Under the pieces are notes generated by a model that was not told the origin of the DNA, searched no databases, and saw nothing but the letters and a program-made list of their open reading frames with translations. A DNA stretch of 64,000 bases, taken from positions 58,916,228 through 58,980,227 of the forward strand of contig NC_088716.1 of assembly GCF_963576615.1 (NCBI RefSeq), given 5' to 3'. Shown piece after piece: positions 1-10,744 of the stretch. Position numbers and translations under genes: made by a program. How positions within the stretch are numbered: position 1 is the first letter of the stretch; every line of letters begins with the position of its first letter. This stretch comes from Watersipora subatra. Its lineage: Eukaryota > Bryozoa > Gymnolaemata > Cheilostomatida > Watersiporidae.

Positions 1-1581
1 ACTGAAGAGAGAAAAGCTAACGTGTTCTTAATTAATCAGTCACCTGTTCTCTACAAACAGATCAGCAACATGGCTGGCCAACTGGAGACTCCAAAACTTA
101 TAAATGAAGTTACCATGGAGGAAATAGATAATTTCTTAAAAGAACAATATGATCCCACACGATTTTTAGTACTCGAGCGTTATAAATTCTGAAGTACTAT
201 GAAAAGGAAACCTGGAGAAACTATTCATGAATTAGCGAATAGAATTAGACAGGAAGCGACCACATGTGACTTTTCTAATATTGATGACCCATTAGATGAA
301 GCTATGAGAACACGGTTTGTCTGCTCAGTAAATAATGAAGCAGTTCTCAAAGCACTGTTCAAAGTAAAAGAAACTGAGCTATCTTTTAGAAGAGCTATTG
401 AAATTGCGACAGAAACAGAGGATGCAGCCAAGATAGCCAAGGAAACCGTATATGGAGAGCAACAAAAAGTCAACAAGGTACAACCAGATCATAGAACTAA
501 GACACCAACAGGAACTTCAAACTACAAAGAAGCAAGACAGACAACTTTCAATTGCTACAGATGCAATGAAACTACACATACTGCTAAGGAATGTCCATAC
601 AGATCTGCTACATGTAATTTTTGCCAGAAGTTAGGACATCTAGGAGTTGCCTGCCGAAAAAGAAAAGCACCTACTAATAAAAGGCCTATAGCACAGAAAT
701 CTACACCAAAACAACAGCTTAAAACTATTCGAAGAATACATATGGAACAACTTCAAAAGAGTATTGAGATAGAGGAACAGATCGTAGAGATGGAGTTAGA
801 TACAGGAGCCTGTGACAACTTCATCACTGAGGAAGTCTGGTGTAAACTTGGAAAACCTGTACTCTCTACAACAACGACAAACTACGAATCTGCTTCAAAA
901 CATCTGTTTGAAGTAATTGGAAAGTGCCAGCTGAATACTAAAACCGTAGAGAGAAATCATATTGCTTTAAACTTTGTAGTTGGCCGGGTTCCAAATCTCA
1001 ACCTGATAGGAAGAGGAGCAATCAAACTATTGGGGATATCAATAGACAACATGCTCAGTCAACAAACTACTACAACTTGTAAAGTAGTAGGCCAGGAAAC
1101 AGCTGACAAAAGTCTACAACAATCTTGCGAGCAACACTGCAATGAATTTCCTGATCTATTTAACAACGATCTAGGCTGTCTAAAGGATTACGAGCTAGAA
1201 TTAAAATTCAAAGCAGATGCAAAACCAGTGTTTCACAAAGCTCGACCTGTGCCATTTGCTATTCAAGATGAATTAAATCTAGCCTACGAAACTGGAATTC
1301 AAAGAGGAATTTGGAAACCAGTACAGTTTAATCAATATGGTACGCCTGTAGTTCCGGTCAGGAAAGCGCAACTTTCTAACAGTCATCAAAAATCGATCAG
1401 AGTATGTGGAGACTACTCGCAAACAGTCAATCCACAATTAGAGACTCACCGACAGCCTATACCTCTACCCGAAGACCTGATGAACAAGTTAAGAGGAGGA
1501 TACGGATATACTAAAATTGATCTAGCTGATGCATACAACCAAATCCCCGGGACCAAACAGTCAGAAAAAGCTTGCTCTTAG
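1..1581 (+). pseudogene. gypsy gag, protease and N-terminal reverse transcriptase (frame 1)
   Basis: Frame 1 is open from base 1 except for TGA at 190-192. The first roughly 180 residues resemble a retrotransposon gag capsid. Two CX2CX4HX4C zinc knuckles follow at about 553-594 and 613-654, and they would bind RNA during packaging. The aspartic protease motif DTGA is at 799-810. Reverse transcriptase starts near 1200, with the conserved stretch ending LADAYNQIP at about 1522-1548. The frame then breaks and terminates at TAG 1579-1581, while homology continues in frame 2. The first Met after the TGA is at 199, but homology runs upstream of it, so 199 is not the true start. Confidence 0.93.
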
Positions 1582-3916
1582 CATTCAAAAAGGAGTACTA
1601 CTACAGATGAGACTTCCGTTTGGAATCAATTCAGCACCTGGATATTTTCAGGAGATAATGGAACAATTGACAGCTGATCTACCAGGGGTAGCTGTATATT
1701 TAGATGATATACTGGTTAGTGGTACTGATGCTACAAGTCATTTACAGAATTTGCGACAACTACTTGCAAGATTGAATGAGAAAGGTTTACGATGTCGTAA
1801 AGAAAAATGCCATTTTGCTCAACCCTCGGTAGAATATCTTGGTCATAACCTTTCAGCAAAAGGAATTTCTAAAGGACTAAAAGCAGATGCTGTTAAACAG
1901 ATGCCTGCACTTACTAACATAAACAGTTTACGTTCATTCCTTGGATCAGTACAGTTCTACAGCAAATTCTTACCTAACCTATCAACGATTACTGAACCAT
2001 TGCATCAGCTAACTAGAAAAAATGTGCAGTGGAAGTGAAGTGCAGAACAGGAAACCAGTTTTCTTCAACTAAAGCAACTGCTGACCGCTGACACCGTTCT
2101 TACACATTTCAACTCAAAACTGTCTATAGGAATAGCATGTGATGCTTCCGAAAAAGGAATTGGAGCTGTCTTATTTCACAGATATGAGGATAATAGTGAA
2201 AGACCTATTATGCATGCTTCTAAAACATTGACGGCGACCCAAAGAAAATATGGTCAGATTCAAAAAGAGGCACTAGCTATCATATTTGCGTTGAAGAAGT
2301 TTCACCAATTTCTCTATGGCAGAAAATTCACCATCGTTACTGACCATCGAGCATTGATATCAATGTTTGCACCTAACAAAGGAACTCCTGCACTTGCTGC
2401 TAACCGATTAGCAAGATGGGCTCTCTTACTCAGTCAATATGAATATGAAATTGAATATAGAAAGACTAACAAACATGGGAATGCAGATGCTCTTAGTCGG
2501 CTACCTGTTGGACCAGATGTTGAGTTTGACAGAGAGGAAGACGATGCTGACGTAGACATCATTTGCACTATTAAAACTATTGGAGCTCAACTGAACCCTA
2601 CAGATCCAGGAGTAATAGTCAAGGAATCTTCTAAAGACGTTATCTCTACAGTCATGAGATATACAACAGAAGGATGGCCAGATCGAGAGGAAGCAACTTC
2701 AGCTACTTCTGAAATCAAAGAATTTAAAAAGTTAGCAAACTCACTATCTGTGTGTAATGGTTGTCTACTCTATGAAAACAGAGTAGTAATTCCTACCAGC
2801 TTACAAAAAGAAGTACATGTACTGAAGATATTGCATCTCGGACATTTTGGGATACAAAGGATGAAGCAGCTAGCACGCACAGCAGTATACTGGCCTAGAA
2901 TGGATGCTGACATTGCGGAGACAAGCAAGTTGTGTACATCGTGTGCTGAAAATCAGAGACTACCTTCAAAGTATCCTGTACATCCGTGGATGCTACCAGA
3001 GAAACCATGGAGTTGTTTACACTTAGATCATGCTATCAACTTTATGGGAAGTAACTGGCTAGTTCTCACAGATGCTTACACTAAATATCCTTGCGTTCAC
3101 AGGACCAGTTCTACATCGACAAAATCAACTACTGATCTTTTAGAACAAGATTTTTTAGACACATTAGTTACAGACAATGCTACTACCTTTAAATCAGAAG
3201 AGTTTCAACAGTGGTGCAAAGAAAAAGGAATTACACATTTATCAGGAGCTCCTTATCATCCTGCAACAAATGGAGCTGCTGAGAGAATGGTGCAATCGTT
3301 TAAACAAGCTTTGAGGAAGTCTACCCTACCACCTAATGCAGCATTATTAGAATTCCTGATGCATTATAGAAGAACACCTTTAGAGACTGGATATTCACCA
3401 AGCCAACTGCTACATGGAAGGCAAATCCGATGCAAAATTGACACAATTATTCCATCACCAGCCCATTTGGCTCAAGGAAAACAATCTAAAAATACACAGC
3501 TTCTGAATGACACAGTAAACAAGATTCACAGCTATCAAGTTGGAGATCCATGCTATGCGTTATACTGTGGCCCTAAAAGATCTAATCAGCCTCGATGGGT
3601 TCCAGCATTAGTGACTAAAGTCTATGGCCAGCGAAGTGTTAATGTTAGAGTATGGCCACGCGGACCTACACGGAGGAGACATGTAGAACAACTACAACCT
3701 AGATTTAGCACAGAAGAAGACCTACACCCTGGAGATATATTTCAAACATCAGATAAAAATAGTGACAGGCTACCTATCCCGGTACCTCCCGAAGAACCAG
3801 TGCGTCAACCAAAAAGACCAAATCCTAGACATCCTCTACACAGTGATTATGGACCAGATAATCCATGTATATGTAGATCATCTAGAAGGAGACAGCAAAC
3901 ACAATTTTATCCATAA
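1557..3916 (+). pseudogene. gypsy reverse transcriptase C-terminal half, RNase H, integrase (frame 2)
   Basis: Frame 2 resumes homology just after the frameshift. The reverse transcriptase active site YLDD is at 1697-1708. An in-frame TGA at 2036-2038 interrupts the protein before RNase H, which shows CDASEKG near 2139 and TDHRAL near 2339. Integrase follows with an HHCC zinc-binding region (about 2830-2960). The catalytic core has its first Asp in LDHA, the second in VTDN and a Glu in NGAAE; 35 residues separate the last two, as expected for D-D-35-E. A basic, Pro-rich tail ends at TAA 3914-3916. Confidence 0.93.
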
Positions 3917-3953
3917 CGTTTCGTCTGTTCATATTATCTCCAGACTAGTGAGG

Positions 3954-4171
3954 TGTTAGATTGCCATCATAAAGCTTAAGTCAAGCTAACTTTGCGCTAT
4001 CTATTCTAATATAGCTAAATATTCTAATACAAGTAATGCTTTTGTTTAGCTATTTATTACATAGCCATAGCTCAGGCTTATATAAACTAGGTCTGGAAGG
4101 CAACAGTGCAATACATACTATGAGAGTGAATAAACCACATCTTGTGCTATTATTCATACAGGAACATAACA
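3954..4171 (+). repeat. probable 3' LTR of the gypsy element
   Basis: The segment starts TGTTA and ends TAACA, the short inverted termini expected of an LTR, and begins 38 bases after the integrase stop. Inside are a TATA-like TATATAAAC near 4079 and an AATAAA polyadenylation signal near 4131. The purine-rich AGTGAGG just before it may be the polypurine tract. The 5' LTR is not in the window, so pairwise identity and target duplication cannot be checked. Confidence 0.65.
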
Positions 4172-5340
4172 ATTGTATTGCTAGATAATAAATAATATGG
4201 ATTATGATATAATCATATATTATCACTAGAAATTCCACTGTCATACAGCCCCCGACCAAAGTAATATTGGAAAAAAGAAAGGGATGGTTGAGAAATGCAA
4301 TATTAGCAGTCAAATGACACTGCAGTGCAATAGGATAACTGCAATGGTAGCTGTAATGTACTGGGTGTGGGTGTTATTATATACAACAAACAGCAATAAT
4401 GAAAGAAAAGATTATATGTCTATATCTCTCCGCCTGCAATAGGAGAAATGCAATATTGGCCAATATTAGAAGTAGAATGCACTGATGTTATTGGAATAAC
4501 CAAGATTATTAATATAGTAATCATATAAAACCAATGCACAATTTTGTTTACATTTCAAAATGTCATAGCTAACAATATCAAAAAGTGATATTTATTATAT
4601 AGATTTTTAGAAAATCTATTTAAAAAAGTGTTTGGTCATGACAAACAGTGATAATGAAAGGAAAATATTATATGTTTATATCTCTCCCCCTGCAATAGGA
4701 GAAATGCAATATTAGAAGTAAAATGCACTGATATTATTAGAATAACCAATATTATTAATATAGTAATACAGTAATAATAGAAAACCAATGAACAATTTTG
4801 TTTACATTTAAAAACGTCATAGCTAACAATATCAAGAAGTATCAAAAAGAATATCCAAACTTAGTAATAGTAATACAGTAATAATAGAAAATCAATGCGC
4901 AATTTTGTTTACATTTCAAAACGTCATAGATAACAATATCAAGAAGTATCAAGAAGAATATCCAAACTTATAATTAAATACCGTAATCTCATAAAAATCG
5001 TTAGAAAAAAATATCGTCATATTCTTTACTTACACTGCGTTGGACATCAGTTAGAATACCAAAGTACTCAAATGTGTCTGAAATGTCAGTTAATTTGAAA
5101 TCGGCAAAAATGAAACGATTTCAGTACTCCTACGTTAATCACCAAAAGCTTCGGACAATGCTATAGACTGGTGAAAAGTGCACGTTATTTTTTCGTGAAA
5201 TGCGCACGATTTAATCGTTCTATTCTTTGTCACTCGGCGTTTCAATTTCCGGTCTTGACTTTTATAAAAGTGAGGCTTGACAAGTTTTAATAACGATTTT
5301 CGTCCAAATAAATCTGTCAATTTGTGTATAATCCGATCAG
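4172..5340. other. AT-rich non-coding region with a diverged duplication
   Basis: No convincing gene. A unit of about 210 bases occurs at about 4385-4597 and again at about 4637-4850. A partial third copy is at about 4863-4950. Shared landmarks are CTGCAATAGGAGAAATGC in the first two copies, and CAATTTTGTTTACATTT followed by GTCATAG in all three. Short open frames here are low-complexity or shadow frames. Confidence 0.6.
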
Positions 5341-5917
5341 ATGGGTAAGTTTTAAGATAATAACGACGGTTTACAAAGTATTGGTAACATATTTAAATAG
5401 GTTTGTATGTGTTTTGTATCGTTATTATACTTTAATGACTCTACAAAACGATGGTTAAATTTATTGATGAAATTTTAATTCAAGGGTTCGTCTCATTGTT
5501 GATGAATAATTTTCGGGAGTTGTGTGCACATGTGCATTTATCATAAATCTCCCAACCAATCGCTTCGCTCTGTTTGGTCGTGGGACCATCAAAGATGAAG
5601 TAATATTAGTGATTTTTTTATATTTGTCACTATAACTATTATCCTACTCACTTAACAATGCAATGGCTAGTGAGACCAATGATTTACACTAGTTCACCCA
5701 AAAACTGATCGATGGCGATCTGATGGTAATGAATTTTTATTTATTTAGATCATAAAGCCTTGAAAAGCCATCGCAAGAATGGGATGAACACAAAGGAGAT
5801 TGCTGCGTTAATCGGAGTTACACATAGAATATGGCACAGGTGAGTTATATTCAAACAGTTCATAATTTTCCATCCATATACACAAACTACAGCATATAAT
5901 AGAGCAATTTCTTATGC

Positions 5918-5947
5918 ATCTATATATATATAGATGTATATATAGAA

Positions 5948-5995
<48 letters not shown>

Positions 5996-6012
5996 TCACA
6001 TCTATATATATA
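5918..6012. repeat. TA microsatellite inside a larger inverted repeat
   Basis: About 40 bases of alternating TA (about 5951-5992), flanked by TCTATATATA/TATATAGA blocks that can pair. It lies in an intron of the integrase pseudogene. Confidence 0.9.
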
Positions 6013-6113
6013 CATGTAGATGTGAAACATGCAGAGGGAAATAAGGAATCAGTCAATATCTAAACCGGCCAGTTAATTCTCCCATTTGTATTCATTTCAA
6101 TAAAAGATCAAAC

Positions 6114-6440
6114 ATTACATAACATATCATAACATTACATATTACATAACATATCATAACATTACATATTACATAACATATCATAACACTACATATTTCA
6201 TAACATATCATAACACTACATATTTCATAACATATCATAACACTACATATTACAAAACATATCATAACATTACATATTACATAACATATCATAACACTAC
6301 ATATTACATAACATATCATAACATTACATAACATATCATAACACTACATATTTCATAACATATCATAACACTACATATTTCATAACATATCATAACACTA
6401 CATATTACATAACATATCATAACACTACATATTACATACT
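6114..6440. repeat. 27-bp minisatellite, about 12 copies
   Basis: The unit begins ATCATAACAYTACATATT and repeats every 27 bases with some shortened units. Because 27 is a multiple of three, long frames stay open here on either strand, but they are not genes. It sits in an intron of the integrase pseudogene. Confidence 0.92.
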
Positions 6441-8800
6441 ATCAATACAGTGTTAGAACTACGCAGCAGCACCTCAACTAGCTATAATTAGTAACTAAAG
6501 GAGTGGAATCCTTATTAGATACCATAATATCTGCGATCAAGGAGATTGTATACAGTTCTGACGAGAATCAGGGACATGCTGCCATATGGAAAACTCTACG
6601 TAAAGAGTTTGGCCTACTGGTGCGAAGGTATGGTGGTTTATTAAATTGAGCTCAAGTCAGTTAGTTTAAATATTCTATAGTTACACTAGAATTGGTTCAG
6701 CGAAAGGTTTTTCTTACCAAGTAGTTCTGTATAAACATGTTGCGTATCCTTTCTTGCCCCCATACTTAACAGGCTTCACATTATCACATTTGTTCCAAGA
6801 GTTATATAGCAAATATTATTTTAGGAAAACGGTGATTGATATTCTCTCCATTATTGATGCTGGAAGAGCTACAAGGTCGAGGAGAACTCGACTAAAACGT
6901 AGAGTGTATCGTGCTGATGGTCCCAATCATATGTGGCACATAGATGGGAATGACATGTTAAAGAGATTAGAATTTTCAATCCATGGTGGCATTGATGGTT
7001 TTAGTCGAAAACTTATTTGGCTCGAAATGGAAACAATCAACAAAGACCTAGAGATAGTTGCGAGTCATTTTGTTAAAGCTATGAAAAAACTTCACGCTGT
7101 TCCCCGTTTGGTGTCTCGATAGAGGGCTTGAAAATTTCAAATCGGCTGATATCCAAACTCGATTCAGAGAAAACCACACTGATGGCTGGAAGAAAGTTGC
7201 TGTGCTGTTTGGCTCATCCAACTACAATCAAAGAATTTAAAGATTTTGAGGAGAGTTTTGCCTAGTCAGAAACTCCAAGTCTACATGGATATTTTTTGTG
7301 AGCTGGAAGGAATTTGCTGCCTTGACCTCTCCCAGAGAATGGAGAAAGGGCTTCTCTGGTTCTGCTTCAATGCTGTTTTCAGAGACGATATTCTGGAAAC
7401 TTTTAAGTGGTGGGAATACACATCGCATTCGGAAATGCAAACATGCTAAGTTGCCAGCTGGTGTTTCGGAGTTCCTTTACACAGTACCTCATTATCATGG
7501 CTACACTGAATGCAAAGTTTGTTTTGATACATTGATGTGGAAGAATGGGCATTGTTTAGAATGCAACGAAATTTTTGGGTTTTTCCAACTACTAGGCAAA
7601 CTGCTGTGACACTTTACAAACAGTTGCATAGTCTATTATAAACTTCGAGACTCATTTTTTATAATAAGACTGCAGTTGTGAAGTTTCACAGCATTTGCAT
7701 TATGCTTAGTAGTTGGGAAGACTCATGCATTTTCTTAGATCACGTTCAACTTTTTGTTTCTGGTAATATTCTTGGTTAAAAAAATTACTTATAAGTTTGT
7801 CCACCGTTGCAACTAATACAATATATCACAAAGTCTGTGGTTGTAGGATTTTTTTCCACAAATCTTTATGTACAACCGTGCAGTTGTTAAAGTAATGAGC
7901 CACAAATTACATATGTATTGCAATAAACACATAAAAATCATACATTTTCAACTATGAGTTTGATATAATTCACCTATAAACTTCTCATAAAAATAGAATC
8001 TTGTTTTATTAAAGTATTTAAAGTGTTCTCCAAATAGCTGAGGGACCATTTGATCAAAGATTTGTCTTGTACATCTATTGCCTAAGACTAACATGGTTTC
8101 TTTTCTATTCATTGGCAATAAAGCTTCGTGGCCAGGTGATGTGGTTCCATTCATGGGTACCATAGTTATTACAATGCAGGAAAAAATTATATGATTTAGA
8201 ATAACAGGCTGTTATAAATTCTCCTGATCATTCATTCTTGAAAAAGCTTAACTTCCACTTTATTGAGTGTTCATATTAGCCTGAAGCAAATCTGAAAATA
8301 CTTATCTTCCCCAACGACAGCTATTCAGGGCACACCTTTAGCGCCATCCTGTGTGACAATTATTCTAATCACTTGTGATATGCCAAAAAATGGGTTCTCT
8401 AGTCTAAGTTCTCAGACAGAAAATGGTAGGATTTGCTGGTACACACTATAACTTAGACTAGGGGCTTTCATGGATCAATGCTCACTGCTTCACGGTATAT
8501 TAAATTTAAGTTAAGTAGTTTATATTTGAAGACAAATATTTCTTAGTATTAAATTCTGATAACAAATTATCAATGTAGGTAATGTCAAAGCCTTGATTCT
8601 CTTTCCAATACGTACTGATTTATATTCCCCATCACTTATTATTACCTTCAATGTTTTGTATTTTGTACATCAGCATTTTTATTGACCATTGTGTGAGTAA
8701 GGCTGGTTGTATGAAAATTTAATCATCATAAACCAACTAGTCATAATAGACCATTCTTATTTACTGACATAGATTGGTATTAAAATATTATGTATTGTAT

Positions 8801-8998
8801 TTAGGAGTATTGCCAGTTTTTCCATGCCACACATGGTGTTGTTACTTGTTGTCCTACAGCGATGGGATATTTCTTTTTCCACTCAGCATTTATCAAACTG
8901 CCATCAGGGTAAACCACAGTTTTTTTAATGGGCAATACACATTCTTGACAATCATTAAATAAATATAATATGTGACCACTGGCCAGTGTGATTACCTG
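8801..8998 (-). CDS. possible terminal exon of an unrecognised gene
   Basis: On the minus strand a pyrimidine-rich acceptor (ending TTACAG) is followed by 65 sense codons and a TAA at 8801-8803. The residues are a balanced mix with Cys, Trp and Pro (for example CQECVLPIKK, then YPDGS), unlike the repeat-like composition of nearby frames. No upstream exon is identified, and the stop-containing end of the SAM-like gene at 10745 argues against simple continuation. It could be an old gene fragment. Confidence 0.3.
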   Translation of the reverse strand, partial: QVITLASGHILYLFNDCQECVLPIKKTVVYPDGSLINAEWKKKYPIAVGQQVTTPCVAWKNWQYS

Positions 8999-10164
8999 TA
9001 ACAAAAGCACAAGAAGCTATCACCTAGTCAGTGCTCCAAAAGTTCAAAGAGTTTGCGCCTCATATTTTAATATCTTTAATATGTAATAATGTATAAAGTA
9101 TAATAGATCAAAAGAACACCCAAAATCTGCATGTACTGAAATGGGTAATAAAACCAACAGTGCATCCATGACACATGAGGAAGCTTTTGTCAAGAGGACT
9201 TAAAACATGGAAATTTCACATTATTATCATACAGGCAGCTGTAGATTATAATCACCGTACTTTCTATCAATGATAGTACTCCCAATAAAGTGAAACAAAC
9301 TTTACTTAATATTATTGAAAGAGTGGACCTATAGACCTATCATCGGTCCTAGTGAGACTTGATAAAATGGTTGATAGGTCTACTGGAAGAGAAATTCCTA
9401 AGCATAAACCAGCATAACTAGCATCAAAGAAAGTTGTAGATTACTGATTGCCATCACTGTTATTTAAAAGAAAAACTGCTCATCAAACCAAATTTACAGA
9501 AACCCAGAAAGGTCAATTTCTTCAAACACAGAAGCTTTCAGACAAGGTTTGTTTTATGCAAAAAAAATTCCTTTGAACACTAGAAGTCGACCACCTTCTT
9601 CTTTATAAGGCAAAAGCCCTCCTAACATAAATATATTTTTTTCCAAAAAGCATATTTAATGTAAACCATGTTCTATGATTAAACCAACATGTTGAAGTGA
9701 GTGCTTTGGATCCACACCAAATCGATGAGGTCGGCATGCCAATGTAGTACCATTAGGTCAGAGTTAAGCAGATTGTCCTAGTGCTGAACACAGAACAGAA
9801 TACTAGCAATCAATGATGTGATCACTGCTGCAATGGCATGACAGGGATATGATTGACACCCTACTTTCACCAGTTTAACTTAAAAAGATAGCAAGCAGCA
9901 ATGTCCGGTGAGCCAAGTAGAATCTTTCAACAGAGTAATTTCAAATTTGGTATGGGATATGGGTGTACATGGTCACAAGTAAGGTGGTAAAGATAAGGTG
10001 CTGCAGGGGAGAGCTTGGGGACAAAAGCTCTTCAAGAGCTTCAATAAAATCAATTGTTTAAAACATTGCAAGCACTGAGTGGTTACTTGGTTGCCAGGTT
10101 TGATTTACTGATTTTATGTCGGTAAACAAGGGTGTCAGAATTGAAACTTCCCAAAGAAAGTGAA

Positions 10165-10255
10165 ATAGATTTTACAAAAGCCGAACGGGTCTGTGGTCTG
10201 AACACAGGGCACTTGTATGCTACCATGAAGCTCTATCATTGAGCAATGTTGACAT
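10165..10255 (-). repeat. probable tRNA-derived SINE fragment
   Basis: Read on the minus strand it carries TTGCTCAATGATAGAGC, close to a tRNA A box, and GTGTTCAGACC about 35 bases later, close to a B box. It matches the polymerase III promoter layout of the other SINEs in the window but is degenerate. Confidence 0.4.
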
Positions 10256-10744
10256 TAGCGCATGAGGAAATATTAAGGTGTAGTAGAGCAATGATGCTGC
10301 CAAGGCAGGAGCAGCGATATGGGAGGGTACAACATTTGACCATGGAAAAACAATGAGTGCGATGATGATCATCAAGAAAGCAGAATCATTGTTGCAGGTA
10401 CTGTAACTGCTTCTTTTTATTGTTGCACGATGTGAAAGTAGGTGATGGCAAGGTAGTTATGTGTAAAATTGTAATATTGTTATGAAACAATACAGCCGGG
10501 AATGATGCATAGACAAGAGAGCTATTGAAACAACCTGTATTCATGAGTGCATGTGTAAATATATTGTAATAGGCTATGACAGTAATATTTTGAATATTGT
10601 GGTTACCATATCGGTAACATGCAATATCAGATTCTACATGGCAATACTAAATAGAAATATCTACAGCAGAATCAAAAGCAGAAAAAAACTATGAAAATGT
10701 AGAATAAGTCATGAGTAGATTCAAATTCATACGCAAAAGTCGCA

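Larger units (their letters stand above)
1..4171 (+). mobile_element. Ty3/gypsy LTR retrotransposon, 5' end outside the window, degenerate
   Basis: Gag, protease, reverse transcriptase, RNase H and integrase follow each other in the Ty3/gypsy order and are followed by a probable LTR at 3954-4171. The 5' LTR and start of gag lie upstream of base 1. Breaks seen: an in-frame TGA at 190-192 in gag, a frameshift near 1557-1570 inside reverse transcriptase, and a TGA at 2036-2038 between reverse transcriptase and RNase H. The integrase also looks a few residues short between its first two catalytic aspartates. This copy therefore cannot move on its own. The element family is certain from the domains; the exact clade is not assigned. 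Confidence 0.95.
5341..7607 (+). pseudogene. spliced integrase-core (DDE) gene, inactivated
   Basis: Related to the eukaryotic integrase-core proteins, often annotated as uncharacterised, that have an N-terminal helix-turn-helix and a retroviral-type DDE core. Probable exons: 5341-5344 (ATG G, then GTAAGT), 5749-5839 (HTH: NTKEIAALIGVTHR), about 6505-6627, and 6825 onward. The core shows WHIDGNDML, then GGIDGFSRK. Homology then changes frame at about 7115-7120, where TAG 7120-7122 ends the first frame. It continues through DRGLENF and NQRI, followed at once by TAA and, two codons later, TGA. The final part (about 7270-7530) again needs a frame change before NTHRIRK. The 5' splice phases agree between exons 1-2 and 3-4 but not 2-3, which is further evidence of decay or of a missing exon. 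It may be a domesticated or transposon-derived gene. Confidence 0.8.
7608..10744. other. mostly non-coding; two possible minus-strand coding exons
   Basis: Two minus-strand stretches look protein-like. At 8998-8801, after a TTTTGTTACAG acceptor, is a 65-residue open segment ending in a stop. At 8163-7948 is a 71-residue open segment starting with Met. Neither is recognised, no splice link between them could be proved, and they may be remnants. Otherwise I see only a SINE-like segment near 10165-10255. Confidence 0.35.

Noticed and set aside
6092-6334. 80-codon frame of CYVICNVM-type repeats
   Set aside because: Translation of the 27-bp minisatellite; no gene.
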